Source of the DNA: Bradyrhizobium sp. 132
Lineage (GTDB): Bacteria; Pseudomonadota; Alphaproteobacteria; Rhizobiales; Xanthobacteraceae
Assembly: GCF_023074185.1 (NCBI RefSeq)
Contig: NZ_JADPKY010000155.1
Span: 1 to 49,302 of the forward strand
Direction of reading: 5' to 3'
Length of the DNA: 49,302 bases
The number at the start of each line of letters is the position of its first letter. Position 1 is the stretch's first letter. A program made the translations under genes and the position numbers. Of the stretch, positions 8,365 to 17,701 are shown in pieces. The notes under the pieces were generated by a model, which worked only from the letters and a program-made list of their open reading frames with translations, ran no database searches and had not been told where the DNA came from.

Positions 8365-8794
8365 CCCGCCTCGGACCTCCGGAACTGCGCGATCGCAGAT
8401 CAACCGAACATTATCGAACCGCTTGCATCCTGCAAGCATCGCACGCGCAGCCTTGGCCTTCCGCAGCGGGAGTGCTCACAAAATCATCTTGCGGGAACCT
8501 GAACATTGCAAATTGAAATGTGACAAACTGCGGGCATTGTTGTGACTGCGCGTCTCCGCACCGCCAACTGACATTGGTGAATCTTCACGCACTCGTTCGA
8601 AGTTGGTCATCCGCCTCGACCGGACTCGCCTCACAGTTCGCCGATCCCACGTCGCTCGATCATATCTTCCGTTCGTGTCAAAGCCGAGCTAAAAGCCGGG
8701 GCGGTCCAGAACCGTCACAGTTGAGAGCGATAGATTTCGCGCCGGCATTTGCAGGCAGCCGCAAGACCGAGCAAGAACTGTTTGAGATCGCGGG
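8365..8794. other. Divergent intergenic region (promoters of HTTM-like gene and flippase 1)
   Basis: These 430 bases lie between two divergent genes and contain no convincing frame. An AT-richer patch around 8475-8530 is the likely promoter zone. I could not name -35/-10 boxes with confidence, and no strong inverted repeat was seen. Confidence 0.4.
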
Positions 8795-10267
8795 GTGAAC
8801 TCGTTGGACAGAGACAGCAAGTCGCGGGCCGCAACCAACATCCTCATAACAGGTGGGGCCCAGGCCTGGAAACTGTCAGCCGGTTTCGTTTTGACAATAT
8901 TCTCGACGCGAAATCTTACGCCGTCCGACTTCGGCCTACTTGCCATGTCCGCGACGGCCGCAACGTTCCTCGGGCTCATCAAGGACCTCGGCGTCGGACA
9001 GGCCATCATTCAACGCCCGGAAATCGCCAAGGGCCAGATCGATACGCTGTTCTGGCTGTCGGTGCTGGCTTCCGCGGCGTCAGCCCTCGCCCTGACCTTG
9101 AGCGCATATCCGCTTTCACTGTTTTACGACGATCCCAGGCTTCGACAGCTCATCGTCGCAATTGCAGGGCTTAGCTTCATTGCAGGCCTGCCAACCGTTC
9201 CCGCCGCCCTGCTTGCCAGAGAGTCCAGGTTCAAAGCCCTGGCAGTCTTGGATGTCGCAGCGACAACCGCGTCCATTGTCGCGGGGATCGTTGCTGTGAT
9301 CATCTTGAGAAATTATTGGGCGCTTTACCTGTCCACGCTCGTTCTCACGCTGCTTTCGACAGCTGGGATCTGGACCTGTTCGGGCTATCGTCCCGGATAT
9401 CCTCACTTGGACAGCGAGACGCGGCACATGGCAAGATTCGGCCTGCACGTGTCCGGGTTCAATCTGGTCAACTATTTCTCGAGAAACGCGGACAATATCC
9501 TCATCGGCAAATTCCGCGGCGGCGACGAACTCGGCCTTTACGATCGGGCCTATAAGCTATTGCTGTTCCCGATCGTTCAACTGCACAACCCGATCGGGCA
9601 GGTGATCGTGCCGCTTCTTTCGCGGCTTCGTCTCGATAAGAAAGAATACCTGAGCACTTACGACGATGCCCTTTCCATGGTCATGCTTGTATGTCAACCA
9701 GGCATCGTCTTCGCCATCCTGCTCTCGGAGCCGCTCTTCAGAAGAGTCCTCGGAGAGCATTGGGTGGGTGCAGCCCCGATTTTTTCGTGGCTGGGCCTTG
9801 CGGGCTTGATCCAGGTCGCGACCGCGACGGCAGCCTGGCTGTTTCTCAGTCAAGGCCGTGGGCGGGAGTACTTCAGGCTGGGCGTTTGGACTGCTCTGAT
9901 CAACGTGATCTCATTCGTCATCGGCCTTCCCTGGGGCGCCCTTGGAATTGCCATCGCATATACGCTGGTGAACTGCGCCATCGTGCTGCCGCTTTACGCG
10001 ACATTGATCGGTCGCAACGGCCCCGTGACGACGAGGCGCCTGATCGAAACGACCGGCCCGCATTGGATCGGTTGTCTCGTTGCGGCGGCCATCACAAGGA
10101 TTTCGACCATCTCGTTGCTGGATGGAAACTCTCTGGCTGGACTGGCTACGCTGCTGGCGCTTGCCTATGCGTCATATCTCATAGCCATCAGCTTCTTTGC
10201 GCAGAAAAGGGCACTCGCGAAGCGTCTGTTGCGCTACGGTTACCGAAGGGCAGCCCCGCAAATCTAG
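8795..10267 (+). CDS. Wzx-type oligosaccharide flippase, copy 1
   Basis: This is a polysaccharide transporter of the MOP superfamily that flips undecaprenyl-linked repeat units across the inner membrane. The 490-residue product starts at GTG 8795. It has 12-14 hydrophobic helices and the typical N-terminal stretch FSTRNLTPSDFGLLAMSATA, followed by LGVGQAIIQRPEI. In the middle, SRNADNILIGKFRGGDELGLY is the conserved segment of WzxC-like members. A second, divergent flippase lies at 27319-28875. It ends close to a hairpin (10277-10307) shared with the convergent RTX gene. The family call is firm; the substrate is unknown. Confidence 0.9.
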   Translation: MNSLDRDSKSRAATNILITGGAQAWKLSAGFVLTIFSTRNLTPSDFGLLAMSATAATFLGLIKDLGVGQAIIQRPEIAKGQIDTLFWLSVLASAASALALTLSAYPLSLFYDDPRLRQLIVAIAGLSFIAGLPTVPAALLARESRFKALAVLDVAATTASIVAGIVAVIILRNYWALYLSTLVLTLLSTAGIWTCSGYRPGYPHLDSETRHMARFGLHVSGFNLVNYFSRNADNILIGKFRGGDELGLYDRAYKLLLFPIVQLHNPIGQVIVPLLSRLRLDKKEYLSTYDDALSMVMLVCQPGIVFAILLSEPLFRRVLGEHWVGAAPIFSWLGLAGLIQVATATAAWLFLSQGRGREYFRLGVWTALINVISFVIGLPWGALGIAIAYTLVNCAIVLPLYATLIGRNGPVTTRRLIETTGPHWIGCLVAAAITRISTISLLDGNSLAGLATLLALAYASYLIAISFFAQKRALAKRLLRYGYRRAAPQI

Positions 10268-10276
10268 GCAAAACTT

Positions 10277-10307
10277 CCCCGGATTGCAGGAACCGCGCAA
10301 GCCGGGG
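10277..10307. terminator. Candidate bidirectional terminator between flippase 1 and the RTX-GH16 gene
   Basis: CCCCGG at 10277-10282 pairs with CCGGGG at 10302-10307. After one mismatch, TTGC/GCAA continue the stem inward, giving about ten pairs and a nine-base loop. On the minus strand the hairpin is followed by AAGTTTT, and on the plus strand by CTTTC. It lies ten bases after the flippase stop, between convergent genes. Confidence 0.45.
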
Positions 10308-10448
10308 CTTTCAGCCAACCGGACCTTAACAGCAGTCATACCAATGCGCGCTGAGCAGGGATTGAGTTCACCTTGCTGAATTCGCCCTGCCGATCTGATC
10401 AGGTCGGCTTGACTGTTGACGTCCGCAGCCATCCAGTCCTCACGACCT

Positions 10449-13400
10449 TCAGCGAAGGATGAAGTTGTGCAATTCCGCCAGATGGGCATCGATGGGAGCC
10501 ACCGCGTCAACGACGTCGACCCGATGAAGGCCGAGGTTGGCCTCCGGGCGAGTGGCCTCCAAGACAGGCGTTATCCCTGCCGATTCATGGAACGCCTCGC
10601 TAACGAACTCGTAGGCGCCTTTCGAGGCAGCGGACTGCTCGAAAACAAGACCGTCGCTTCCCAGGCGCGCCGCCATGACAGCCGCTGCAGTCGCACTGGG
10701 CTGCGAGGCCGGAACGGACGCGAAATCAAAGCTGGCCTTCGGAGGATCGATGACCAGCGTGCCGCCATTTCCGTCATTTGAGATATTGAACGTCGACTTT
10801 GTGTAGTCACCGACCAACGAAATCTGTGCGGCGTGATTTTGCGCATCGACCACCGTCAACACGCCACCGGCCGTGTTGCCGGAAAACGACGCCGACGTTC
10901 CCGCTCCGTACGCGATGTCCTTCAGGTCGATATGGTTGGAATTGGCAGCGGTGCCGTCACCCGCCAGACCGATCAGCGTTCCCGTAAATTGCGCCGCATG
11001 GTCCAGCACCAGATTGCCTGTCGACGCTTTGAAAGTGATCGACCCGGAAGCCGCGCCCGACAATTCGAGTGTGGCGCCGGCGTCGAGCGTTGCGGCCTGC
11101 GTCATCTTGTCCAGGTTCAATACGACATTTCCGGAAATCTTGAGAATGGTCGATGACGTATTGATGACGCCATCGCCGTTGAGGTCCTGAAAAAAAGTCG
11201 TCTCGACCGCTTTAAGAGAAGGGTCGGTCGGGGACACCTTGTTCAGGAGGTTCGATATATAGTTGCCATTGCTGTCCGTGGTCCACACACAGAGTTCGCC
11301 GGTGGCCGGGATCTTCCAGGCCACGTCATAACCGCTGGACGTCTGCTCCACGGCTACCGGCGTCCATACGCCGAATTGTCCGGACACAACCGCGATACCG
11401 CCATACTTCAACGTCGGCCCAGTGCCGCTGGCCATCGAGTCGAGCAAATAATTCTTGCCGACCAGAACCAGGCTAGTCGAGCCGGACGCCTCGATCGTCG
11501 TGCCTGAAACCGGCTGGGACGCTGGTGGAAGACCAATCACTCCATCCCCGTTGAGATCCTGGTGGAAGAGAGTCTCGCTTGATTCAAGCGCCGGGTCGGT
11601 GCTGGACACCTTGTTCAGATAATTGGATACGAAATTGCCGTTGCTGTCGGTGTCCCAGATCGCGAACTGTCCGGTGGAAGGAATCTTCCAGGCGACAAGG
11701 TAGCCGCTCGATGATGCTTCCGCACCCACCGGCACCCATGAGCCCAGCTGCCCCGCGACAACCGCCGCTCCGCCATTCTTTAGAAGAACCGATGAACCGC
11801 CAGTCGACAGATAGAAGTAGCTTCCCACTTGGGTGAGCGTTGTCATACCGGCCGCTTCAATCACCGTACCGACTGTCGGGCTGAAGGCGTTCGAGAGCGC
11901 ACTCAAATTGCCAGCCACATCAGTTGCGGTCCCGGTGAACTTATGTAGACCTTGCGTAAGCGGCCCGGTCGTGATGTTCCAGGCGCCATTGGTCCCCGCC
12001 ACACCTGCGCCGAGCAAGCTCGAACCTTCGTACAATTTCACCGAGCTTCCGGCTTCCGCGGTACCGGAAATGATCATGCTGTTCGAAGCCGCGGGTGCGC
12101 CCGATACGATGGTCGGCGCAATGGGTGCAACCGTATCCGTCGTCACGTTCAAAGCAGCCGAGGGCGCGCTGAGATTGCGGGCGGCATCCGCGGCCTTGGC
12201 CGTAAAAACGTGGCTGCCGTCCGCCAGGGTTCCGGTCGCAAATGACCAGGCTCCATTGGCATCGGCGCCCGTGGTTCCGATCAGCGTCGCACCGTCGAAG
12301 ATCTGCACCGCGCCTCCTGCCTGAGCAGTCCCGGCCAGATTTACGTGATTGACGTTGGTGACGCCGTCGCCTGCAATATTGCTGTCGGGCGAGAACGACG
12401 TGACCGTGGGGACGGTCGGGGCGACCGTGTCGATCGTGACGTCTACATTGGCGGAACGCGCAGTGATATTGCCCGCGCCGTCCGTAGCGGCAGCCGCGAA
12501 CGCATGGCTACCATCGATCAGTGTTCCCGTAGCATAGCTCCACGTGCCATTGTTGTCGGCGATCGCCGTGCCGATCTGATTTGCTCCGTCGAACACCTCG
12601 ACGGTCAGACCTGCCTGCGCGTGGCCTGTCAGGATCAGGTGATTTGAGTTGGTAAGGCCCGACGCGATCGAACCGTTGTCATTGGTGACCGCGATCGTCG
12701 GCACGTTGATAGGCATCGTGGCAATCGGCACATTCGTCGCGGACACGAATGAATAGTCGGCCGATGTCAAGCTGGTGATGCCGGCAATGCGCAGCGTATC
12801 TGCTCCACCCGCGTAGTGAACTGTCCACACGTCGTTCACATGGGTCAAATAGGCGCCGCTGTCATAGCCTTTCAGGATCAGCTTGTCGTGTTCGGCAGTC
12901 GCGCTCGTGAAGACGTGGAAATCCGCGATCGTATCGTTGCCGCTGCCTGCATTGTAAATGAACGTATCGTTCCCGGCTCCTCCGGAGAGCCAGTCATTCC
13001 CGCCGGCGCCATCGACGATGTCGTAACCGCTCGAGCCGACCATGCGGTTTGCCATTTGGTTGCCGACGCCGGTGAGCCCTCCCATCAACAGCGTCAGATT
13101 TTCGACGTTGGCCGGCAGCGTGTACGACGTCCATGCCTCCACGCTGTCGATGCCGCCGCCCGCATTCTCGACTATCTTCTGGTTCGTGTTGCCGATGACA
13201 TAGGTATCGTCGCCCTTCCATCCTACGAGCGCGTCATCAATATTCACCGCCGTGAGCTTGTCGTTCGCCGCGGTGCCGTAGATCATGCGGCTGCTCGCTT
13301 TTCCGCTGATCCAGGACGTAATTGTCCCGCCGACAGGGAGCGTTGCGGGCAATTGGAAATCGTCGCTGCTGAACGCCGAGATCGTCGTGTTGCGGAACAC

Positions 13401-15689
13401 CAGCGTATCCTGGCTCGTCAGCTTCAGATATACGTCGCCCCTGACCTGGCTCATCGCCGCCTGCACGTCGACGAATGAGGTGAAGGCAAAGCCGTTCAAC
13501 TGCACAACGTCGTGTCCGGCGCCCGATCCCGGTGAGAAGTCGGTGATGATGTCCGAACCGTCGCCGGAATTGACTACGAAGGTATCCGCGCCGCCGCCGC
13601 CGGTCAGAATATCATTACCGAGTCCGCCGGTGATAACGTTCGCCGCGGAGTTTCCGATGATGATGTTGGACTGGATATTGCCGCTGGCGTTGATCGCCGC
13701 CGAGCCGGTGAGCGTCAGATTCTCGACGTAGCTGGAAAGCGCGTGCGTCACCGAGGAGCGCACCGTATCGACGCCTCCGCCATAGGCCTCGACAACCTTC
13801 GCAGCTGAATCGGTCACCACGTAGGTATCTTCGCCGGCACCGCCGGTCATGGTATCGGCGCCTCCGGCGCCACCGATCAGATCATTGCCGGAAGTGCCGG
13901 TCAGCGTATCCGCAGCCGCGCTTCCCGCGATCGTGTTGGTCGGGGTGCCGCTCGTGAGAAGAGCGTAGTTGGTAAGCGTGTACTCCGGCAACTGATAGGC
14001 CTTGAACGAATCGATGGTCATCGTCGCCGTCGATCCTGGAGCGGCGTTGCCCGGCCAGCTCCCGCCCATCGCGAGATTGGCGATCATGTACATCGCCGTA
14101 TTCATGTCGGCGGGTGTGGCCTGCTGTGCGACCTCCTTCCCGTCGACGAAAAACGTCAGGTCGTATGGCGTCCATTTGAGCGCAAATGTGTGTTCTCCGG
14201 TAGTCAGGTTGGCTGTATTTGCCCAACCGCCATTCGTCGCGGGCGCGTACGGTGAGTGAATGGCCCAGTGGGCCTGGTTAGGATCCTGACCAAAGGCTTC
14301 GAGCACATCGATCTCGGTATTGAGATTATTGGCAGTGCTGGGCAACAGCCAAAACGCCGGCCACGCGCCGGTTGTGCTGGGCAGCGTGGCCGTCATCTCG
14401 AAATAGCCGTAGGTCTGGGTAAAGCTGTTCTGGGTCGAGATCATGCCCGACGAGAAAATGGCGCTCCCAGTATAAGGCGTGGCGCTCGCAGGCAAGGGCT
14501 GCGCCGTGATGACAAGGTGGCCGTCCCGAATCGAGAACGGATTAAGCCCAAGCGACGTCGATGCCTGCGTTGCCGGCAGCCCGGAAAAACTGGGATCGAC
14601 GTACACTTCCTGTTCGCCGGCCAGCCCGTAGCCTGCTGCTCCGCTCCAAGCATAGCTTGTGCGCCAGGTCAGGCTGGGATCCTGCCCCGCGGAGAGCGCG
14701 TTGAAGTCGTCGTTGAAGGTCGGGACCAGTCCGGTCAGCGGGCTGACGATGTTTATATTTGCGGGCGTGAGATCCTGGAGGCTGGTATTCTCGAGCCTAA
14801 TGGTTTCGCCGCTAGCGATCGTCAGGACCAGGTCGGTGCCGACCTGTTTCATGGCTGCCGTGACATCGGCGAAGGTCTTGAAGCCCGTGTCGTTGAGCTG
14901 CAGGATGTCCCCTCCCGCGCCCGCCTGAAAATCGGTGACGATGTCGTTTCCATTGCCCGCGGTTACGACAAAGGTGTCGCGACCGGCCCCACCGGTCAGC
15001 ACATCATTGCCTCGACCGCCGTCGATCATGTTGTCGCCGGCATTGCCGACAATGATGTTGTCGAGATCATTACCGGTGGCGGGAGACGGAACGCTATCCG
15101 TCAGGATCAGGTTTTCGACGTTCGACGCATTGATGAGGCTGTATCCATTGATGTTCCAGACACGGATCGTATCAATGCCCTCTCCGGCCTGCTCGACGAC
15201 CTTGGTGTTGTGGTCATAGACGTAGTAGGTGTCGTCCCCCGCACCGCCGATAAGGGTAACGCCCGCGCCGCCGGCCTCTATGCCGTCATTTGTTGCTCCC
15301 GTCGTCAGCGCGCCACCTGCAGGAACAGTGCCCGCCCAGTTCCACGCCGTACCGCTTGCCGGCAACGAATCGTCCAGCGCGACATTGTCTGCGACCAAAG
15401 CCGAAAGCGCGACATTCTGCAGCGTAAGAGTTTCCGTCGACGACAGAGTTACGACTATATCGGAGCCTACTTGGGTAACCGCGGCCAGGAATTTGGCGAA
15501 CGTCGCAAAGCCGTAATTCTGCGCCCGCAACACATCGCCGCCTACTCCCGCCTGAAAGTCAGCGACAGTGTCGGAGCCATATCCTTTCGAGATGACGAAC
15601 GTGTCCGCCCCTGCGCCTCCGGTCAGAACATCGTTTCCGGTGCCGCCAAACAGGATGTCAGCACCGGCAGTGCCGCTGATTCCGGTCAT
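10449..15689 (-). CDS. Giant RTX protein with GH16 glycanase, Ig-like and Trp-rich C-terminal repeats
   Basis: The 1746-residue product (ATG 15689, GGGAG upstream) is probably exported by type I secretion and cleaves a beta-glucan or EPS outside the cell. In order: RTX calcium repeats (GGTGNDVLTGGAG and similar, residues 1-320); a GH16 domain (about 320-570) with GYFEMTATLP, AWPAFWLLP and the active site EIDVLE (Glu459, Asp461, Glu464); more RTX blocks (585-930, e.g. GGLGNDILTGGGG); three Ig-like repeats of about 90 residues (995-1275); and two Trp-rich repeats ending DLNGDGVI (1276-1510), matching the W_rich_C type. Last come a beta-rich block and an Ala/Ser-rich tail. There is no N-terminal signal peptide. 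It resembles the RTX glycanases (ExsH/PlyA type) that shorten rhizobial EPS, but is much larger. No secretion ABC genes are nearby. Confidence 0.9.
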   Translation of the reverse strand: MTGISGTAGADILFGGTGNDVLTGGAGADTFVISKGYGSDTVADFQAGVGGDVLRAQNYGFATFAKFLAAVTQVGSDIVVTLSSTETLTLQNVALSALVADNVALDDSLPASGTAWNWAGTVPAGGALTTGATNDGIEAGGAGVTLIGGAGDDTYYVYDHNTKVVEQAGEGIDTIRVWNINGYSLINASNVENLILTDSVPSPATGNDLDNIIVGNAGDNMIDGGRGNDVLTGGAGRDTFVVTAGNGNDIVTDFQAGAGGDILQLNDTGFKTFADVTAAMKQVGTDLVLTIASGETIRLENTSLQDLTPANINIVSPLTGLVPTFNDDFNALSAGQDPSLTWRTSYAWSGAAGYGLAGEQEVYVDPSFSGLPATQASTSLGLNPFSIRDGHLVITAQPLPASATPYTGSAIFSSGMISTQNSFTQTYGYFEMTATLPSTTGAWPAFWLLPSTANNLNTEIDVLEAFGQDPNQAHWAIHSPYAPATNGGWANTANLTTGEHTFALKWTPYDLTFFVDGKEVAQQATPADMNTAMYMIANLAMGGSWPGNAAPGSTATMTIDSFKAYQLPEYTLTNYALLTSGTPTNTIAGSAAADTLTGTSGNDLIGGAGGADTMTGGAGEDTYVVTDSAAKVVEAYGGGVDTVRSSVTHALSSYVENLTLTGSAAINASGNIQSNIIIGNSAANVITGGLGNDILTGGGGADTFVVNSGDGSDIITDFSPGSGAGHDVVQLNGFAFTSFVDVQAAMSQVRGDVYLKLTSQDTLVFRNTTISAFSSDDFQLPATLPVGGTITSWISGKASSRMIYGTAANDKLTAVNIDDALVGWKGDDTYVIGNTNQKIVENAGGGIDSVEAWTSYTLPANVENLTLLMGGLTGVGNQMANRMVGSSGYDIVDGAGGNDWLSGGAGNDTFIYNAGSGNDTIADFHVFTSATAEHDKLILKGYDSGAYLTHVNDVWTVHYAGGADTLRIAGITSLTSADYSFVSATNVPIATMPINVPTIAVTNDNGSIASGLTNSNHLILTGHAQAGLTVEVFDGANQIGTAIADNNGTWSYATGTLIDGSHAFAAAATDGAGNITARSANVDVTIDTVAPTVPTVTSFSPDSNIAGDGVTNVNHVNLAGTAQAGGAVQIFDGATLIGTTGADANGAWSFATGTLADGSHVFTAKAADAARNLSAPSAALNVTTDTVAPIAPTIVSGAPAASNSMIISGTAEAGSSVKLYEGSSLLGAGVAGTNGAWNITTGPLTQGLHKFTGTATDVAGNLSALSNAFSPTVGTVIEAAGMTTLTQVGSYFYLSTGGSSVLLKNGGAAVVAGQLGSWVPVGAEASSSGYLVAWKIPSTGQFAIWDTDSNGNFVSNYLNKVSSTDPALESSETLFHQDLNGDGVIGLPPASQPVSGTTIEASGSTSLVLVGKNYLLDSMASGTGPTLKYGGIAVVSGQFGVWTPVAVEQTSSGYDVAWKIPATGELCVWTTDSNGNYISNLLNKVSPTDPSLKAVETTFFQDLNGDGVINTSSTILKISGNVVLNLDKMTQAATLDAGATLELSGAASGSITFKASTGNLVLDHAAQFTGTLIGLAGDGTAANSNHIDLKDIAYGAGTSASFSGNTAGGVLTVVDAQNHAAQISLVGDYTKSTFNISNDGNGGTLVIDPPKASFDFASVPASQPSATAAAVMAARLGSDGLVFEQSAASKGAYEFVSEAFHESAGITPVLEATRPEANLGLHRVDVVDAVAPIDAHLAELHNFILR
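11156..11861 (-). repeat. Two Trp-rich/EF-hand-like repeats in the RTX-GH16 protein
   Basis: Two tandem units of about 110-115 residues (11531-11861 and 11156-11501) share the order IEA.G.T.L, G..G.W.PVA/GAE, SSGY.VAWKIP.TG, W.TDSNGN, SN.LNKVS.TDP.L, E..F.QDLNGDGVI. This is the pattern of the Trp-rich C-terminal domain first noted in cyanobacterial proteins. The DxNxDG ends look like calcium loops. Confidence 0.75.
11876..12707 (-). repeat. Three bacterial Ig-like repeats in the RTX-GH16 protein
   Basis: Three units of roughly 85-95 residues share L.GTAQAG..V.(I/V)FDGA..IGT..AD.NG.W.(F/Y)ATGTL.DGSH.F.A.A.D..GN and each of the first two ends in a DTVAP linker. The first two are very similar to each other and the third is more diverged. 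They probably act as spacers or sugar-binding modules between the catalytic part and the C-terminus. Confidence 0.7.
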
Positions 15690-16038
15690 GATGATTGCTT
15701 GCTCCCTTTGTAGGTCAGCCAACGACAACCGCGTTCAAAACGGCCTTACGGATTCGAAACAATTTGAAGCATGAAGAGGAATTCAGTGACAGCTTCAAGA
15801 CCGCGCATCGCTCAAGGGCATCGTAAGAATACGGGGCATCGTTTGAGGTCAGCGCGTTCCGCAGCAAAGAGACTTCAACCAGACGAGCCGCCGCGTCGTT
15901 CCACTGCGCGAGATCCTCTCCCGGAACCAGGCACAGAACTGGAACTCGATGGCGGTCCCAAAGAATTCGGCTGCATCGCGTTCGGACTCGAGGCGAGTAA
16001 AGTAATAAGGGAGTTGTGCAGATGCAGGCTGCAGGCGG
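15690..16038. other. Upstream region of the RTX-GH16 gene, no gene supported
   Basis: These 349 bases precede the RTX gene and follow the broken PEBP-like gene on the same strand. Short frames are present on both strands but lack hydrophobic cores or motifs. The RTX promoter should be here; I could not place its boxes. Confidence 0.35.
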
Positions 16039-16443
16039 TCACGGCACGGCGATGTTGCCGCGAAACAATTGTCCCGATGCAAGTTCACCCGCGGGATAGA
16101 ATCGTCCCTGATGCTTCCGAAAGAAACTTGTCCTGTCGAAGATTTCGGTCCATTCGTACAGACCAGGGTTGCAAGGACCGAAGGTCCGGATCGTCCCCAG
16201 ACAACACGACGCTATTACGGGAACCGAAACGTTCTGGCCTCCCATTTCTCGCGCGCCTTGCCTCAGCGTGAGCGACATCGACGCATCATCTGCGGGAACG
16301 TTGCGCAGACGAATCTCGGGATTTAGGAAGAGCGTGACGCAACCGTGCGCCCCCTGCCATGAAAGATCCAGCGTCATCGGATCAGCCGATGCACGACGAC
16401 ATACAGCAAGCCATCAGGCGAAGACCGCAACAGCAACTCTCAC
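16039..16443 (-). pseudogene. PEBP (YbhB/YbcL)-like secreted protein with a TGA in its signal peptide
   Basis: A GTG at 16443 has a ribosome site (GGAAG) at good spacing and opens VRVAVAVFA, then an in-frame TGA (16414-16416), then WLAVCRRASA, which looks like the rest of a signal peptide with an ASA cleavage site. The mature part DPMTLDLSWQGAHGCVTLF... runs to 16039. Its pattern (LSW.G...C, LRNVPAD..SMSLTL, IRTFGPCNPGLYEW) resembles periplasmic phosphatidylethanolamine-binding-type proteins. An ATG at 16377 could restart translation and give 112 residues without export signal. Loss of function is the simplest reading, but re-initiation or a sequencing error are possible. The family call is tentative. 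Confidence 0.5.
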
Positions 16444-16702
16444 TTAGAGCTTCCATTTCGAATTCGCTTCCGATCTTCAGGCGATCGGCTACACAGCAGG
16501 CACGCAAAATAGATCGCCGGTTGCAAGGCACCTCAGTAGTCAGACTCGCTCAGTTGCCGAGGCACCAAGAGATCAAGTCAAGAGGTCACGAGTTGGCCAT
16601 TCTTTTGGCCGACCGTTGGCTTGTCCCTTGGCGTGCATCAATAAATAGCGTTCCCGCGCCTCCCAACGGATTGAACAGATAAACGCAAGTGGCAGCTAAA
16701 CC

Positions 16703-17701
16703 GTGTCTAGAAAAGTCCTGATCGTCGTACCGGTTTTGAACGAGGCGTCCCACATCGAGACGGTTGTCCGTAACCTGGCCCGGGACAGTCTCCACGAAGA
16801 CCGCACAATAGTGGTTGCAGATGGTGGCAGCACGGATGGGACGCCTGACATTGTCCGCGCTCTCGCCAGTGAGATTGATAGCGTCAATCTATTGCATAAT
16901 CCCCAGCGGTTACAGAGCGCCGGCGTCAATCTGGCCGTCCAGGTCTACGGGGCGGGCGCGCAGGCCCTGGTGCGGTGTGACGCCCATTGCGAATATCCGG
17001 CTCATTACGTTTCGAGCCTTCTCAAGACCCTGGACGAGCGCAAAGCCGACTCGGTCGTGGTCCCCATGGACTCGCGTGGCGACGGCTGCCTACAGAAGGC
17101 CGTCGCCTGGGTCTCGGACACGAAGGTCGGTTCGGGCGGATCGGCACATCGCGGCGGAACGCAAAGCGGCTTTGTCGACCACGGACATCATGCGGCCATA
17201 ACCGTTGACGCGTTCCGCAGGGCGGGTGGTTACGACGAAACCTTCACTCATAATGAAGATGCGGAGTTTGACTGCAGGCTGCGTGCAATCGGCGGCCGGA
17301 TATTTCTGGATTCGGACATCCGCCTTTCATATCGACCGCGATCAGGCTTCGTGAGCCTGGCGAAGCAATATTTCAATTATGGTCGCGGTCGATCGAGAAC
17401 CGTGAGACGGCATCCCGGATCGTTGCGACTGCGTCAGTTCCTAGTACCCACTCATGTTGCACTCACGGTTTGCGCCATCCTACTGTCTCCAGTGGCGCCA
17501 GCGCTGTTGGCATTGCCGGCGGCTTATCTGGCGATACTGGCACTGACCGCAGTTATGATTGCAGGAAAGCATCGCTCGATCTGCGGACTGCTGGCCCTGC
17601 CGGCCGCTGTCGTGATGCATTTCGCGTGGGCGCTGGGCTTTTTCTGGGGCATCCTGTCGATCCGCCAGACCACCTGGCAGATGACCCCTTCAGTTTCGTG
17701 A
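16703..17701 (+). CDS. ExoA-like family 2 glycosyltransferase
   Basis: The 332-residue product begins at GTG 16703 (MSRKVLIVVPVLNEASHIET). ExoA of succinoglycan synthesis has the same length and layout and adds a glucose in beta-1,3 linkage to the lipid-linked intermediate. Seen here: the donor loop ADGGSTDGT (39-47), the CDAHCEYP segment (92-99) in the DxD position, the acceptor/base motif HNEDAEFDCRLR (183-194), and QYFNYGRGRSRTVRRHP (222-238). Three C-terminal hydrophobic helices anchor it to the inner membrane. Its 3' end overlaps the convergent GT4 gene by 12 bases. The GT2 call is firm; the exact linkage is an inference from resemblance. Confidence 0.85.
   Translation: MSRKVLIVVPVLNEASHIETVVRNLARDSLHEDRTIVVADGGSTDGTPDIVRALASEIDSVNLLHNPQRLQSAGVNLAVQVYGAGAQALVRCDAHCEYPAHYVSSLLKTLDERKADSVVVPMDSRGDGCLQKAVAWVSDTKVGSGGSAHRGGTQSGFVDHGHHAAITVDAFRRAGGYDETFTHNEDAEFDCRLRAIGGRIFLDSDIRLSYRPRSGFVSLAKQYFNYGRGRSRTVRRHPGSLRLRQFLVPTHVALTVCAILLSPVAPALLALPAAYLAILALTAVMIAGKHRSICGLLALPAAVVMHFAWALGFFWGILSIRQTTWQMTPSVS

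Noticed and set aside
14256..15713. 485-residue open frame on the plus strand
   Set aside because: It lies antisense inside the RTX-GH16 gene, where GC-rich repeats keep the opposite strand open; its composition is Arg/Val-rich with no motif.
16414..16416. TGA as a selenocysteine codon in the PEBP-like gene
   Set aside because: It falls within a signal peptide, no Sec-type function is known there, and no clear SECIS hairpin was seen directly after it.
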